Shown here piece by piece: positions 45,785-58,014 of a stretch of 64,000 bases of DNA. Position 1 is the first letter of the stretch, and each line of letters starts with the position of its first letter. Below the pieces are notes generated by a model, which saw only the letters and a list, made by a program, of their open reading frames with translations, was not told the DNA's origin and did no database searches. Position numbers and translations under genes: made by a program. The DNA is from Macrostomum hystrix (Eukaryota > Platyhelminthes > Macrostomidae): contig CATNEN010000008.1 in NCBI GenBank assembly GCA_950097015.1, forward strand, positions 4,486,001-4,550,000. Direction: 5' to 3'.

Positions 45785-46408
45785 ATGTCTTCGCATCGGC
45801 TGCCACAGATCCGCTTGAGCCTGGTCGGCGAGTCTGACTCCGGCGCATCGCCAGCTCAACCTCCGGGCTCGGGAACAACTTCTTCGACATCTTCCAGCCG
45901 GATGCGACTGCCGTGGATCGGCGCCGCTGGCAACTCCGTGGCCGCCGGGCAGGTGAGAAAATATCCCACCTGGCCGGAGCTTCGAGTTGGCGATCTTCGC
46001 GGCGAGTCCTATCAGCGACGTCGTGCTGCGGCTCAGGCTCGCCTACTCGGCGACACGGCGGCGGCAGTCGCCACAATGTCGTCGCCGACCGACTCGGTTC
46101 AGTCGGAAGAAAGTGTCGAAGCAAGTCGGCGAGGAGCTCGCAGTCCGCCGCCAAGGAGGTCGGCGCCCCTTCTGCTGCCCTTGGATCTGGCGAAGCTCGA
46201 TGCCGACGAGGTCGACATTCACGAAGCCGACGACAAAGCTGGTCGCGATGGAGCTGGAGACCGGATTCGCGTCGCAGTTGAAGACATTGACGCCGGTGAG
46301 GACTCGGGAGACTGCGAGGAAGAGACGCAGCGGAGGACCAGGCAGCGGCGGCGGCGGCGGCGAAGGCGGAAGCAGCAGGCCGAGGTGGAAAGCTGCGACA
46401 AGCCCTGA
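45785..46408 (+). CDS. GC-rich open region, gene model unresolved
   Basis: The longest uninterrupted frame (plus, 207 codons) would give a Ser/Arg/Pro-rich, probably disordered protein with an acidic middle (LDADEVDIHEADD) and a run of eight arginines near the end. GC3 does not single it out. A different plus frame has higher GC3 up to a good donor (GTGAGG near 46292). A minus-strand frame reading LTGVNVFNCDANPVSSSIAT, then FVVGFVNVDLVG, is about as strong at 46080-46410. So coding is likely, but strand and exon borders are not settled. No family was recognised. A 24-bp array follows directly. Confidence 0.25.
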   Translation: MSSHRLPQIRLSLVGESDSGASPAQPPGSGTTSSTSSSRMRLPWIGAAGNSVAAGQVRKYPTWPELRVGDLRGESYQRRRAAAQARLLGDTAAAVATMSSPTDSVQSEESVEASRRGARSPPPRRSAPLLLPLDLAKLDADEVDIHEADDKAGRDGAGDRIRVAVEDIDAGEDSGDCEEETQRRTRQRRRRRRRRKQQAEVESCDKP

Positions 46409-46449
46409 CAAACAACTGCTCGATGCTGAGGCTGGCTGATGACCTTGCT

Positions 46450-46825
46450 GGTGATTCTGGAGTCTGACACGATGCTGATGGTTCTGGAGTCTGACACGAT
46501 GCTGATGGTTCTGGAGTCTGACACGATGCTGATGGTGGAGTCTGACACGATGCTGATCGTTCTGGAGTCTGACACGATGCTGATGGTGGAGTCTGACACG
46601 ATGCTGATGGTGGAGTCTGACACGATGCTGATGGTGGAGTCTGACACGATGCTGATGGTGGAGTCTGACACGATGCTGATGGTGGAGTCTGACACGATGC
46701 TGATGGTGGAGTCTGACACGATGCTGATGGTGGAGTCTGACACGATGCTGATGGTGGAGTCTGACACGATGCTGATGGTGGAGTCTGACACGATGCTGAT
46801 GGTGGAGTCTGACACGATGCTGATG
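46450..46825. repeat. 24-27-bp minisatellite
   Basis: About 15 copies of a unit with ggagtctgacacgatgctga. The first copies are 27 bp (tggttct) and the later ones 24 bp (tggt). It abuts the unresolved GC-rich region. Confidence 0.95.
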
Positions 46826-47389
46826 ATTTTACAGTGTACAGTGTTTTCATTTTACTGGTGCTTAGTTGTTTGTTTCGCAAGGTTACATGTCAAAGTACAA
46901 GTACCTGTACTTTTATTGCACTGGACTGCTAGAAAGTTATTTTGAGAGGCCTACGTAAAGATTTTTTCTGTTGTCAGGTATTCAGCCACTTGAATCTATT
47001 TATCTATCTGATGTACAAACCATTTTACCGTTTCTGGTGTACCGGATTGTTGTATCGTTCCCTTAGGCTCAAAGCACTAAATAGAAATGCACTTTTCTAA
47101 CCCGAGTGAATTATTATGCAATCATCTCAATCTTTTCAACTCTGTTTGAGAGCACATCTTCATTTTTCTAACCCAATATGCCTTTTTCATGTTATCGGTA
47201 AATCCATACTGAAATGCAGGATAGACTTTTGCAAAAGAAAATATTTTTATACGCGGACAACTGTTCAAATTTATTACTGTCAGTAGAATATAGAAAATTT
47301 ATGCTGCGGAGTAAAAGTATTCGTAGTTTTACGCCCTGTGTCTTTTGCAGGTATTTGGTTGTAGGGATTAAAAAGAATGGGATGAATAC
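46826..47389. other. Unique AT-rich stretch, no gene seen
   Basis: No coding or family signal was found on either strand. Confidence 0.35.
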
Positions 47390-47960
47390 ACAGACACACA
47401 CAGATAGACATCACAGACACACAGACGGACATGCACACAGACACGCACAAACAGACATACACAGACATGTACACACAGACATACTCGTACATACACACAG
47501 ACACACACAGACATCACGCACAGACATCACAGACAGACATACACAGACAGACATCACAGACAGACATCACACAGACAGACATCACAGACAGACATCACAC
47601 AGACAGACATCACGCACAGACATCACAGACAGACATCACAGACAGACATCACACACAGACATACACAGACAGACATCACAGACAGACATCACACACAGAC
47701 ATCACACACAGACATCACACACAGACATCACAGACAGACATACACAGACAGACATCACAGACAGACATCACAGACAGACATCACAGACAGACATCACAGA
47801 CAGACATCACACACAGACATACACAGACAGACATCACAGACAGACATCACAGACAGACATCACAGACAGACATCACACACAGACATCACACACAGACATC
47901 ACAGACAGACATCACAGACAGACATCACACACATACATACACAGACACAGGCATGCGCAC
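47390..47960. repeat. Irregular ACAGACATCAC repeat
   Basis: Mixed units built from acagacagacatcac and cacacagacatcac. Period varies between about 12 and 16 bases, as in a microsatellite-derived array. Confidence 0.93.
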
Positions 47961-48264
47961 ATAATATGAAGCAAATAAAATATATGTACATATAAGTGGT
48001 GCCTCCACAATGGCCAGCCGGGCCACCCACAAGACTCGGTGACGCGCAAAAACGAGGTATAACGTTTAGCAACAGCTGCAGCTCGGACTACAATTCGAAG
48101 ATAGCAGTTGAATGAATAGATTTCACACCCTTGACTATTGCGTATGTCGCTAGAGCTTTCGAGTGAGTCATCAAATATCTGGGCTATCTGAAATGCTTGC
48201 ACTTTTCATCACCTCCATGTTGAGAGCTCGTCATTTTACTAATGAAGTTTTAAATGACAGAAAC

Positions 48265-48730
48265 ACAAGCTTAGAGTGACAGACTACATAAGCTTAGAGT
48301 GACAGACTACATAAGCTGAGAGTGACAGACTACATAAGCTGAGAGTGACAGACTACATAAGCTGAGAGTGACAGACTACATAAGCTGAGAGTGACAGACT
48401 ACATAAGCTGAGAGTGACAGACTACATAAGCTGAGAGTGACAGACTACGTAAGCTTAGAGGGACAGACTACATATGCTTAGAGTGACAGACTACATAAGC
48501 TGAGAGTGACAGACTACATAAGCTGAGTGTGACAGACTACGTAAGCTTAAAGGGACAGACTACATATGCTTAGAGTGACAGACTATATAAGCTTAGAATG
48601 ACAGACTACATAAGCTGAGAGTGACAGACTACATAAGCTGAGTGTGACAGACTACGTAAGCTTAAAGGGACAGACTACATATGCTTAGAGTGACAGACTA
48701 CATAAGCTTAGAATGACAGACTACATAAGC
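48265..48730. repeat. 23-bp minisatellite
   Basis: About 20 copies of a unit containing agagtgacagactacataag. A block including the variants agagggacag and catatgctta is repeated three times. Confidence 0.95.
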
Positions 48731-48734
48731 TCTC

Positions 48735-48895
48735 TTAAATCCAGAGAATTAGAGTGACAGACCAGAGAATAAGAATGACAGACCAGAGAATTAGAGTGAC
48801 AGACCAGAGAATTAGAGTGACAGACCAGAGAATTAGAGTGACAGACCAGAGAATTAGAGTGACAGACCAGAGAATAAGAGTGACAGGCTAGAGAC
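48735..48895. repeat. 21-bp minisatellite sharing a core with its neighbour
   Basis: About seven copies of agagaattagagtgacagac. The gagtgacagac core is the same as in the 23-bp array immediately to the left, so one array probably arose from the other. Confidence 0.92.
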
Positions 48896-49730
48896 ACAGA
48901 GTGACAGAGAATTGTGCAGAAGGCGAAAGTACACTCGATTAAAGTAAAACAGGCTGAAGGAGACTGAAGGAAAGAGGGAGGAGCTAGTTCCAGACCCGGA
49001 CAGGTGGGCCGAAGGCCGTTTCTCATTTCTCAGCAGCAGCCTGAGCACACTGCAGCCAACTAGAGCACTTCTCATTGTTGAGTATAGTTAGGCTTTGAGA
49101 AGCGGTTAAATAATTGATTCCACTGAAACTGAGAAGGAGTCCACGCTCCATGCTCTGACAGAAGAAGCATAGCGCAACTGCCCGACTGTTTTTTAAGGGG
49201 AGAAAATTTTGCGGAATAGCGGGAGGGGGGAGAATTGAAAAGAAAACCTCCGGCTTCTTTGAAGTCCCCTTCAGTCCGGCGTCAGGGGAGCTGAAACTGC
49301 AGCTGCTGACTGCCCTCTCCTCCCCCAGGGGATCTCAACGAGAGTGGAGGAAGGGGAGAGGAGCTGCTAGGATAAACTCCCAATTGCGTTGGGCAATTTC
49401 TTCGAAAAAGGGGACAGTGAACTAAAATCCCAGACCTCCGCTTCCGGGTTCATTCTTTCCCTTGTCCAAAACCGCAGAATCCGACCGTCAGTCCCAGATG
49501 GGATAACAACTACCGCTGCGAGAATTCCCCCACACACCCCGACAAACTCCAGACAAACTTTTCTAGGTGATTCTGATTTGCTTTCGTCAGTGTCGCATCC
49601 TCTCCTGGCCTGTCTAGAAACCAGGATTTCTTCTGAGAGCACCGCTGGCTCCATTGGCAAGGCCCAAAACAGCCACGCTTCCCTAAAAACTCATTCTCCA
49701 CAGTGTCACAGATTTTTCCCATTTCTTGTA
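48896..49730. other. Unique stretch, no gene supported
   Basis: Moderately GC-rich with short open frames on both strands, but no splice-bounded or family-matching segment. Confidence 0.35.
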
Positions 49731-50775
49731 TTCTTCCCCATTTTACAGAATCTTTCCCATTTCCTGGATTCTTCCCAATTTTATGGAGTCTGCCCCATTT
49801 AATAAATTCTTCCCCATTTCACAGATTATTCCCCATTTCACATATTATTCCCCATTTCACAGATTATTCCCCATTTCACAGATTATTCCCCATTTCACAG
49901 ATTATTCCCCATTTCACATATTATTCCCCATTTCACATATTATTCCCCATTTCACAGATTATTCCCCATTTCACAGATTATTCCCCATTTCACAGATTCT
50001 TTCCCATTTCACAGATTATTCCCCATTTCACAGATTATTCCCCATTTCACAGATTTTTCCCCATTTCACAGATTATTCCCCATTTTACAGATTCTTTCCC
50101 ATTTCACAGATTCTTCCCCATTTCACAGATTATTCCCTATTTCACAGATTATTCCCCATTTCACAGATTATTCCCCATTTCACAGATTATTCCCCATTTC
50201 ACAGATTCTTCCCCATTTCACAGATTATTCCCTATTTCACAGATTCTTCCCCATTTCACAGATTATTCCCTATTTCACAGATTATTCCCCATTTCACAGA
50301 TTATTCCCCATTTCACAGATTATTCCCCATTTCCCAGAATCTTCCCCATTTCACAGATTATTCCCCATTTCACAGATTATTCCCCATTTCCCAGAATCTT
50401 CCCCATTTCACAGATTATTCCCCATTTCACAGATTATTCCCCATTTTACAGATTCTTTCCCATTTCACAGAATCTTCCCCATTTCACAGATTATTCCCCA
50501 TTTCACAGATTATTCCCCATTTCCCAGAATCTTCCCCATTTCACAGATTATTCCCCATTTCACAGATTATTCCCCATTTCACAGATTATTCCCCATTTCA
50601 CAGATTATTCCCCATTTCACAGATTCTTTCCCATTTCACAGATTCTTCCCCATTTCACAGATTATTCCCTATTTCACAGATTATTCCCCATTTCACAGAT
50701 TATTCCCCATTTCCCAGAATCTTCCCATTTCACAGATTATTCCCCATTTCACAGAATCTTCCCCATTTCACAGAC
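49730..50775. repeat. 19-bp minisatellite
   Basis: About 54 copies of attattccccatttcacag with variants (attcttcccc, cccagaatct). Because 19 is not a multiple of three, all three frames read as one another. The long open frames here are artefacts. Confidence 0.95.
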
Positions 50776-51360
50776 TTTTATCCATGGAAGTGACAATAAT
50801 TTTTCGTATATTAGACAGAGAGGATTCGCGTATTGAGTGCAAACTGTGAAATCGCTTCAACTATTGAGTAATAAAGCTGACACAGTGGAGTTTTTTGGCA
50901 CACAAAGAAGCGATCGTTTATTTTTCACACTGCACTGCAAAGCATGAGGGTAATTCTCTGCTCCCATTCTATACTTTAATATACTAGTATAACAATGTGT
51001 GCCATATACTCTTCATAATAGCCTGGTCCGATCCCCTGTCTGGTGGGCTGGGCTTGGTCCTCTGCCGATTTGCCGACCACCGGCACTTCAAAAAACGTTG
51101 CATTCCAGTAGCTGATAGCCTGGGATTAGAAGGGGCTTGACACCTTCTAGACTAGCTGCCTAGTGACTGGCTGCCCTGGTCAGGACTGACAGCTCGCTGA
51201 CTGACGGACAATGCGACTGGGCAGCCGGGCTGCCACCGGGCATTTTTATTCTTCCTGTTTGTCTCCTCCCTGCCTATCCTGGCCATTGTGAGAGCCATTT
51301 TTTTTAAATTAGCACTTCTACAATGACTGATGTCAGTCAGGGCACTTTGAATTGGAAGTA
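50776..51360. other. Unique stretch between arrays
   Basis: No gene or repeat recognised. Confidence 0.35.
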
Positions 51361-51362
51361 AA

Positions 51363-51760
51363 GAGGAGAGAGCAGGACAGGACAGGAGTGGACAGGACAG
51401 GACAGGAGTGGACAGGACAGGACAGGAGTGGACAGGACAGGACAGGAGTGGACAGGACAGGACAGGAGTGGACAGGACAGGACAGGAGTGGACAGGACAG
51501 GACAGGAGTGGACAGGACAGGAGTGGACAGGACAGGACAGGACAGGACAGGACAGGACAGAACAGGAGTGGACAGGATAGGACAGGACAGGACAGGACAG
51601 GACAGGACAGGACAGGAGTGGACAGGACAGGACAGGACAGGACAGGACAGGACAGGAGTGGACAGGACAGGACAGGACAGGACAGGAGTGGACAGGACAG
51701 GACAGGGGAGGAAAGGAGAGGAGAGGAGAGGAGAGGAGAGGAGAGGAGAGGAGAGGAGAG
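51363..51760. repeat. ACAGG pentamer array with AGTGG interruptions
   Basis: (GACAG)n with a regular insertion of gagtg about every 15-25 bases at the start. It changes at 51705 into (GAGAG)n. Nearly pure purine except for the c. Confidence 0.95.
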
Positions 51761-51885
51761 GAGCTGAAAGTGTCAAAAAATCAACCGTACTTTATTATAT
51801 GTGGAACAAATTATGACATTTATATTCACATGCTTACCGCTCGACGCTAATATTGTGTGAATTTGCAGGCGAATATTAGGTCTCC

Positions 51886-51990
51886 AGCCATTGGCTGAGG
51901 CTCTCGGCCAATCAGCTCGCTGCAAGTTGGGCAAAGCAATCAAGGCGGCGCAGTTCGTTACTCATTCCAGTGGGCTGAACCAGATAAAAG
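51886..51990 (+). promoter_or_regulatory. Candidate promoter (CCAAT boxes and TATA-like) of the secreted-protein gene
   Basis: An inverted CCAAT (ccattggct, 51888-51896), a direct CCAAT (ggccaatcag, about 51906-51915) and a TATA-like gataaaag at 51983-51990. The spacing is sensible and the ATG follows at 52191. An open frame through this region (51891-52178) is probably chance. Confidence 0.4.
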
Positions 51991-52190
51991 AGCTCACACA
52001 TCAGCTGCCGGGTGGCAGGGAATTGACCCAGCCAATTAAGAAGCCGGAATCCAGTTTAAACTCCGAGTTGGTTGCTAGTTTTAATAAAAGCAATTTGGCC
52101 CGCTTTCGCAAGAAAATTATCATATCAATAGAAAATTTACTCTCAACAATTTCTTCAGAGGAAGAAAACGCGAATTAGAAAGGCTGCGAG

Positions 52191-55100
52191 ATGCAGAAAA
52201 AACTGCTTCATCAGCTGCTTCTGCTGATTTTGATCATCGTCGAGATGATGAGTTCAACAACTCAAGCCATCAGATCCGACGGTGAAGCAAGGACACAGTG
52301 CATTGCCGCCTGCTTGAAGGAATTCAAAGCCAGGGTGAGTTTGATATCCTTTGAATATGGGAAGAACCTATCAGGTTAGAGGAATCGCAAAAAGGACTCA
52401 AATCTCAGCAGGAACCGTGGCTAGAATCGAAGCGAGAACCGTAGCTAGAATCGAAGCAAGAACCGTAGCTAGAATCGAAGCAAGAACCGTAGCTAGAATC
52501 GAAGCGAGAACCGTAGCTAGAATCGAAGCAGGAACCGTAGCTAGAATCGAAGCAAGAACCGTAGCTAGAATCGAAGCGAGAACCGTAGCTAGAATCGAAG
52601 CAAGAACCGTAGCTAGAATCGAAGCAAGAACCGTAGCTAGAATCGAAGCAGGAACCGTGGCTAGAATCGAAGCAAGAACCGTTGCTAGAATCGAAGCAAG
52701 AACCGTAGCTAGAATCAAAGCAAGAACTGTAGCTAGAATCGAAGCAAGAACTGTAGCTAGAATCGAAGCAAGAACTGTAGCTAGAATCGAAGCAAGAACC
52801 TAAGCGAATGACTCGAAATCAAGGTGATAATCTATATACAATGATAGAACCTTGGCTTCATGCCTATTATATCTTGGCCCCTCCAAATGGCGACAGAAAT
52901 GTGAGTCATAAATCAGGGAATTCTTCTACCATTCTCGTGGCAACGCAAATTTGTTGAATCACAGGCAGTTGAGAAGGCCAACTTTGTGATTGTCACGCCG
53001 AAATGAGATCGTTATAAATCGGCCACTATTTATTACTCTTCTATAAGATCCCCAAGGGACAAATTTCGAATAGCTGTTTATTGGGGCCAAAGCGGTGACT
53101 CAGAACTCAGTGGCGAATTCTTGCATACAAGGCTGAGGTGCCCTTGTCTTAACTGGCCTTAATAATTATGCTAAACTGCTTGTGCAGTTATTGCCATGAT
53201 CTCAATCATCACGGAAATGATTCAGATGCTGTTATCAGTATAGCTGATGAGGGAGAGAGTCAGGGTGAATGAGGGAGAGAGTCAGGGTGCATGGGGGAGA
53301 GTCAGGGTGCATGAGGGAGAGTCAGGGTGCATGGGGGAGAGTCAGGATGCATGGGGGGAGAGTCAGGGTGCATGGGGGAGAGTCAGGGTGAATGAGGGAG
53401 AGTCAGGGTGCATGAGGGAGAGTCAGGGTGCATTGGGGAGAGTCAGGGTGAATGAGGGAGAGTCAGGGTGAATGAGGGAGAGTCAGGGTGCATGAGGGAG
53501 AGTCAGGGTGCATTGGGGAGAGTCAGGGTGCATGGGGAGAGTCAGGATGCATGGAGGAGAGTCAGGGTGAATGAGGGAGAGTCAGGGTGCATGGGGGAGA
53601 GTCAGGGTGCATGGGGAGAGTCAGGATGCATGGAGGAGAGTCAGGGTGAATGAGGGAGAGTCAGGGTGCATGGGGGAGAGTCAGGGTGCATGGGGAGAGT
53701 CAGGATGCATGGAGGAGAGTCAGGGTGAATGAGGGAGAGTCAGGGTGCATGGGGGGAGAGTCAGGATGCATGGGGGAGAGTCAGGGTGCATGGGGGAGAG
53801 TCAGGGTGAATGAGGGAGAGTCAGGGTGCATGGGGGAGAGTCAGGGTGCATGGGGGAGAGTCAGGGTGAATGAGGGAGAGTCAGGGTGAATGAGGGAGAG
53901 AGTCAGGGTGCATGGGGGGAGAGTCAGGGTGCATGGGGGGGAGAGTCAGGGTGCATGGGGGAGAGTCAGGGTGCATGGGGGAGAGTCAGGGTGCATGGGG
54001 GAGAGTCAGGGTGCATGGGGGAGAGTCAGGGTGCATGGGGGAGAGTCAGGGTGCATGGGGGAGAGTCAGGGTGCATGGGGGAGAGTCAGGGTGCATGGGG
54101 GAGAGTCAGGGTGCATGGGGGAGAGTCAGGGTGCATGAGGGAGAGTCAGGGTGCATGGGGGAGAGTCAGGGTGCATGGGGGAGAGTCAGGGTGCATGGGG
54201 GCGAGTCAGGGTGCATGGGGGAGAGTCAGGGTGCATGGGGGAGAGTCAGGGTGCATGGGGGAGAGTCAGGGTGCATGGGGGAGAGTCAGGGTGCATGGGG
54301 GAGAGTCAGGGTGCATGGGGGAGAGGAGTCAACAGCCAAAAGTGTTGCTGTATGCGCTATCCAAGTTCAGCGCTGATGAAGACTTATTATACCCAACTCT
54401 TTCTCTAAGCATTCAACTATCAGACAATGGAATTTGATATGGTGGGTATCTTAACAAGATAATTTTAGCCCAGCAAGACGTGACAAGTGGTTGATGTGAG
54501 GGATTGGCTGAATAGAGCTGCAGTTTATAATAGAAATATATATTTCTTTTTGTTTTTTTTTCTGTTCTCCGCTGAGCCATGGCTAAATACTTGCGCCGTC
54601 TGGCACGATGAATTTTTTCATTCGTAATTCGAGTTGAAAACGGAGAAACTCATTTTTCTTTCTTTCTCTCGCTTTTTTATTTTTCTTTCTAAGGATCTGT
54701 TCTCAAATTGTGCTCATGATTACCTAGCCATCTAAGTGAAAGATAGACAATGAAACCTAGGTGTCTGACTGCAGGCATTTTGCCATTGCTAAATTCTTCT
54801 CAGACACCTTTGCTTTCTTATTTTCTGCTGGTTTATTTTAGCCTCGGAGTTTGAGCATTGCTGCCTGAGTAGCATAGTGGCTTGTTCTCAATTTATTCTG
54901 AGTCACGCTCCCACTAGAAGCAGCGAATTCAGCCAGGTTCACGATGAGTTTAGGTAGATTAAACTGTTTGGTGAGTTTATTTATTTAGAAAATTGCTATA
55001 TGGAAATGTGCCAAAATTTCTAACTCAACAGCTAGTTAAACGATTCGACAATCTGAACTGTTTTCGAGTGTTCCTGTGCCAAACTTGGTGCTACCCTGAA

Positions 55101-58009
55101 AGTTGGTAGAGGTGTGCATCGAGTACAGGCAGCATTGCACACTCACATATATTCTATTTTAGTTACCATGCTAGAAAACTGTGTGTTTGAATTGCCGCCA
55201 ATGTTTTAATTGTTGCCGAGTGCAGCTTTCTGAGCAATTCGGAACAGCTTTTTGAAGTGTAGACGCAACGAGAGATGAGGAATGGAAGGCCACTTGGAGA
55301 CAATTGAGAGTCTTGAGTGCGGTAGGGTGGCAGGGCCCATAGCAACAGAGCTCACAGAGGTGACAATTAATAATCTGCTACAACCCCCCAACAAACTGAA
55401 CTGTCAAAAACTGCTTTTAAATGAAAGAATATTGATAAACACTGTCACTGGAAATTGAAATTTGAATTCAAATCAAGCCTTGACAAATTCACAATGTGAT
55501 GCAATGCTTTGGATTGAGAGAGGGTCAGGGTGAATGAGGGAGAGTCAGGGTGAATGAGGGAGAGTCATGGTGAATGAGGGAGAGTCAGGGTGAATGAGGG
55601 AGAGTCAGGGTGAATGAGGGAGAGTCAGGGTGAATGAGGGAGAGTCAGGGTGAATGAGGGAGAGTCAGGGTGAATGAGGGAGAGTCATGGTGAATGAGGG
55701 AGAGTCATGGTGAATGAGGGAGAGTCAGGGTGAATGAGGGAGAGTCAGGGTGAATGAGGGAGAGTCAGGGTGAATGAGGGAGAGTCATGGTGAATGAGGG
55801 AGAGTCATGGTGAATGAGGGAGAGTCAGGGTGAATGAGGGAGAGTCAGGGTGAATGAGGGAGAGTCAGGGTGAATGAGGGAGAGTCAGGGTGAATGAGGG
55901 AGAGTCAGGGTGAATGAGGGAGAGTCAGGGTGAATGAGGGAGAGTCAGGGTGAATGAGGGAGAGTCAGGGTGAATGAGGGAGAGTCAGGGTGAATGAGGG
56001 AGAGTCAGGGTGAATGAGGGAGAGTCATGGTGAATGAGGGAGAGTCATGGTGAATGAGGGAGAGAGTCAGGGTGAATGAGGGAGAGTCATGGTGAATGAG
56101 GGAGAGTCATGGTGAATGAGGGAGAGAGTCAGGGTGAATGAGGGAGAGAGTCATGGTGAATGAGGGAGAGAGTCAGGGTGAATGAGGGAGAGAGTCAGGG
56201 TGAATGAGGGAGAGTCATGGTGAATGAGGGAGAGTCATGGTGAATGAGGGAGAGTCATGGTGAATGAGGGAGAGTCAGGGTGAATGAGGGAGAGTCATGG
56301 TGAATGAGGGGCAGAGTCATGGTGAATGAGGGGCAGAGTCAGGGTGAATGAGGGAGAGTCAGGGTGAATGAGGGAGAGTCAGGGTGAATGAGGGAGAGTC
56401 AGGGTGAATGAGGGAGAGCCAGGGTGAATGAGGGGCAGAGTCAGGGTGAATGAGGGAGAGCCAGGGTGAATGAGGGAGAGCCAGGGTGAATGAGGGAGAG
56501 AGTCATGGTGAATGAGGGAGAGAGTCAGGGTGAATGAGGGAGAGTCATGGTGAATGAGGGAGAGTCATGGTGAATGAGGGAGAGTCATGGTGAATGAGGG
56601 AGAGTCATGGTGAATGAGGGAGAGTCATGGTGAATGAGGGAGAGTCAGGGTGAATGAGGGAGAGTCATGGTGAATGAGGGGCAGAGTCATGGTGAATGAG
56701 GGGCAGAGTCAGGGTGAATGAGGGAGAGTCAGGGTGAATGAGGGAGAGTCAGGGTGAATGAGGGAGAGTCATGGTGAATGAGGGAGAGTCAGGGTGAATG
56801 AGGGAGAGTCATGGTGAATGAGGGGCAGAGTCATGGTGAATGAGGTGCAGAGTCAGGGTGAATGAGGGAGAGTCAGGGTGAATGAGGGAGAGTCAGGGTG
56901 AATGAGGGGCAGAGTCAGGGTGAATGAGGGAGAGTCAGGGTGAATGAGGGAGAGCCAGGGTGAATGAGGGGCAGAGTCAGGGTGAATGAGGGAGAGCCAG
57001 GGTGAATGAGGGAGAGCCAGGGTGAATGAGGGAGAGAGTCATGGTGAATGAGGGAGAGAGTCAGGGTGAATGAGGGAGAGTCATGGTGAATGAGGGAGAG
57101 TCATGGTGAATGAGGGAGAGTCATGGTGAATGAGGGAGAGTCATGGTGAATGAGGGAGAGTCATGGTGAATGAGGGAGAGTCAGGGTGAATGAGGGAGAG
57201 TCATGGTGAATGAGGGGCAGAGTCATGGTGAATGAGGGGCAGAGTCAGGGTGAATGAGGGAGAGTCAGGGTGAATGAGGGAGAGTCAGGGTGAATGAGGG
57301 AGAGTCAGGGTGAATGAGGGAGAGTCAGGGTGAATGAGGGAGAGTCAGGGTGAATGAGGGAGAGTCAGGGTGAATGAGGGAGAGTCAGGGTGAATGAGGG
57401 AGAGTCAGGGTGAATGAGGGGCAGAGTCAGGGTGAATGAGGGGCAGAGTCAGGGTGATAGTAATGTGTGAATGCTTGATTGTAATATAAGGAAAAGTGTC
57501 ACAAGCTTAAGTCAAACAGCATAACTGTGTCCAGCCTCATAAAACCTAAGCGAACAGTGCATTCTATTTGCACAGTGGCTGGGTCTGGTAGCATTCTGTA
57601 GTTCCGGTGTTAAGAACAAGCAGCAACAGTTTGTCTTTCTTTCTGTCGAATTTTTTGCTATCCTTCTATTTCACAGGGTAGAAAATTCAGCAAATATAAA
57701 CGAAACATTCTATAGCTGGATGGCTTCAGCAGAATCTCGTGTTTGCCTCTTTTAAAAGATGACAGTTTGGCACAGAACTAATTTTTATCTTAACAGATTA
57801 ATATGAATAGTTATAGAAAGGATTGTCTGACTAAACCTAAATAATGCAAATACATAATTACTCAAAAAAAACAAACGCAGGTTTCACCTCAGCTGTCAGC
57901 CAAGTTGTCCCAGCATCCCTACCTCATCAACAGCGAGTGCGGTGGTGGCGGAGGCGGCAGCGGCGCTGAAGTGGCGATGGACAAAGCGGCAGTTTCTGCA
58001 TGTAGCTCA
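52191..58009 (+). CDS. Secreted cysteine-containing protein, first two exons
   Basis: Exon 1 (52191-52334, 48 codons) starts with a strong signal peptide, LLHQLLLLILIIVEMMSSTT, and continues SDGEARTQCIAACLKEFKAR to a GTGAGT donor. Exon 2 (57881-58009, 43 codons) follows an acgcag acceptor in the same phase: QLSAKLSQHPYLINSECGGG, a Gly-rich patch, and ends ACSS at GTGAGA. The intron between is 5.5 kb and holds three arrays. The N-terminal pattern CxxxCL after the signal peptide recalls the start of anosmin-type proteins, but this is too short to assign. Further exons must lie downstream; one candidate begins at 58672 with LESRAVVMNARDSPLVSGSD. The reading is supported by phase, splice sites and signal peptide, not by family match. 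Confidence 0.55.
52410..52800. repeat. 24-bp minisatellite in secreted-protein intron 1
   Basis: About 16 copies of a unit like ccgtagctagaatcgaagca (plus agaa). It starts about 75 bases after the donor. Confidence 0.95.
53245..54330. repeat. 20-bp minisatellite, gcatgg subtype
   Basis: About 54 copies of gagagtcagggtgcatgggg, with the gaatgagg variant frequent on the left. The right half is nearly perfect, so it was recently homogenised. Confidence 0.95.
54331..55509. other. Unique DNA between two related arrays
   Basis: About 1.2 kb inside the presumed intron. Poly-T and pyrimidine-rich near 54550-54690. No exon recognised. Confidence 0.4.
55510..57458. repeat. 20-bp minisatellite, gaatgagg subtype, 1.9 kb
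   Basis: About 97 copies of gagagtcagggtgaatgagg, with recurring variants catgg, gagccagg and gggcagag. A block of about 540 bases (compare 56150-56460 and onward with 56690-57060) recurs with the same variants in the same order. Confidence 0.95.
57459..57880. other. Intron end before exon 2
   Basis: AT-rich unique DNA leading to the acceptor at 57880. Nothing else seen. Confidence 0.4.
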
Positions 58010-58014
58010 GTGAG

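Noticed and set aside
45735..46880. 381-codon minus-strand frame with SASCQTPP repeats
   Set aside because: Half of it is the 24-27-bp array at 46450-46825. The rest overlaps the unresolved GC-rich region without family support.
49703..50836. Two overlapping plus-strand frames of more than 350 codons (HFTDYSPF repeats)
   Set aside because: A 19-bp array: the same repeat read in different frames, as expected when the period is not divisible by three.
51891..52178. Open frame just upstream of the secreted protein
   Set aside because: It lacks an ATG start, contains CCAAT and TATA-like elements, and ends 12 bases before the signal-peptide ATG, so promoter or 5' leader is more likely.
53886..54437. 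Gly/Glu-rich frames such as GESGCMGESQGAWG
   Set aside because: Read-through of the 20-bp array inside a presumed intron.
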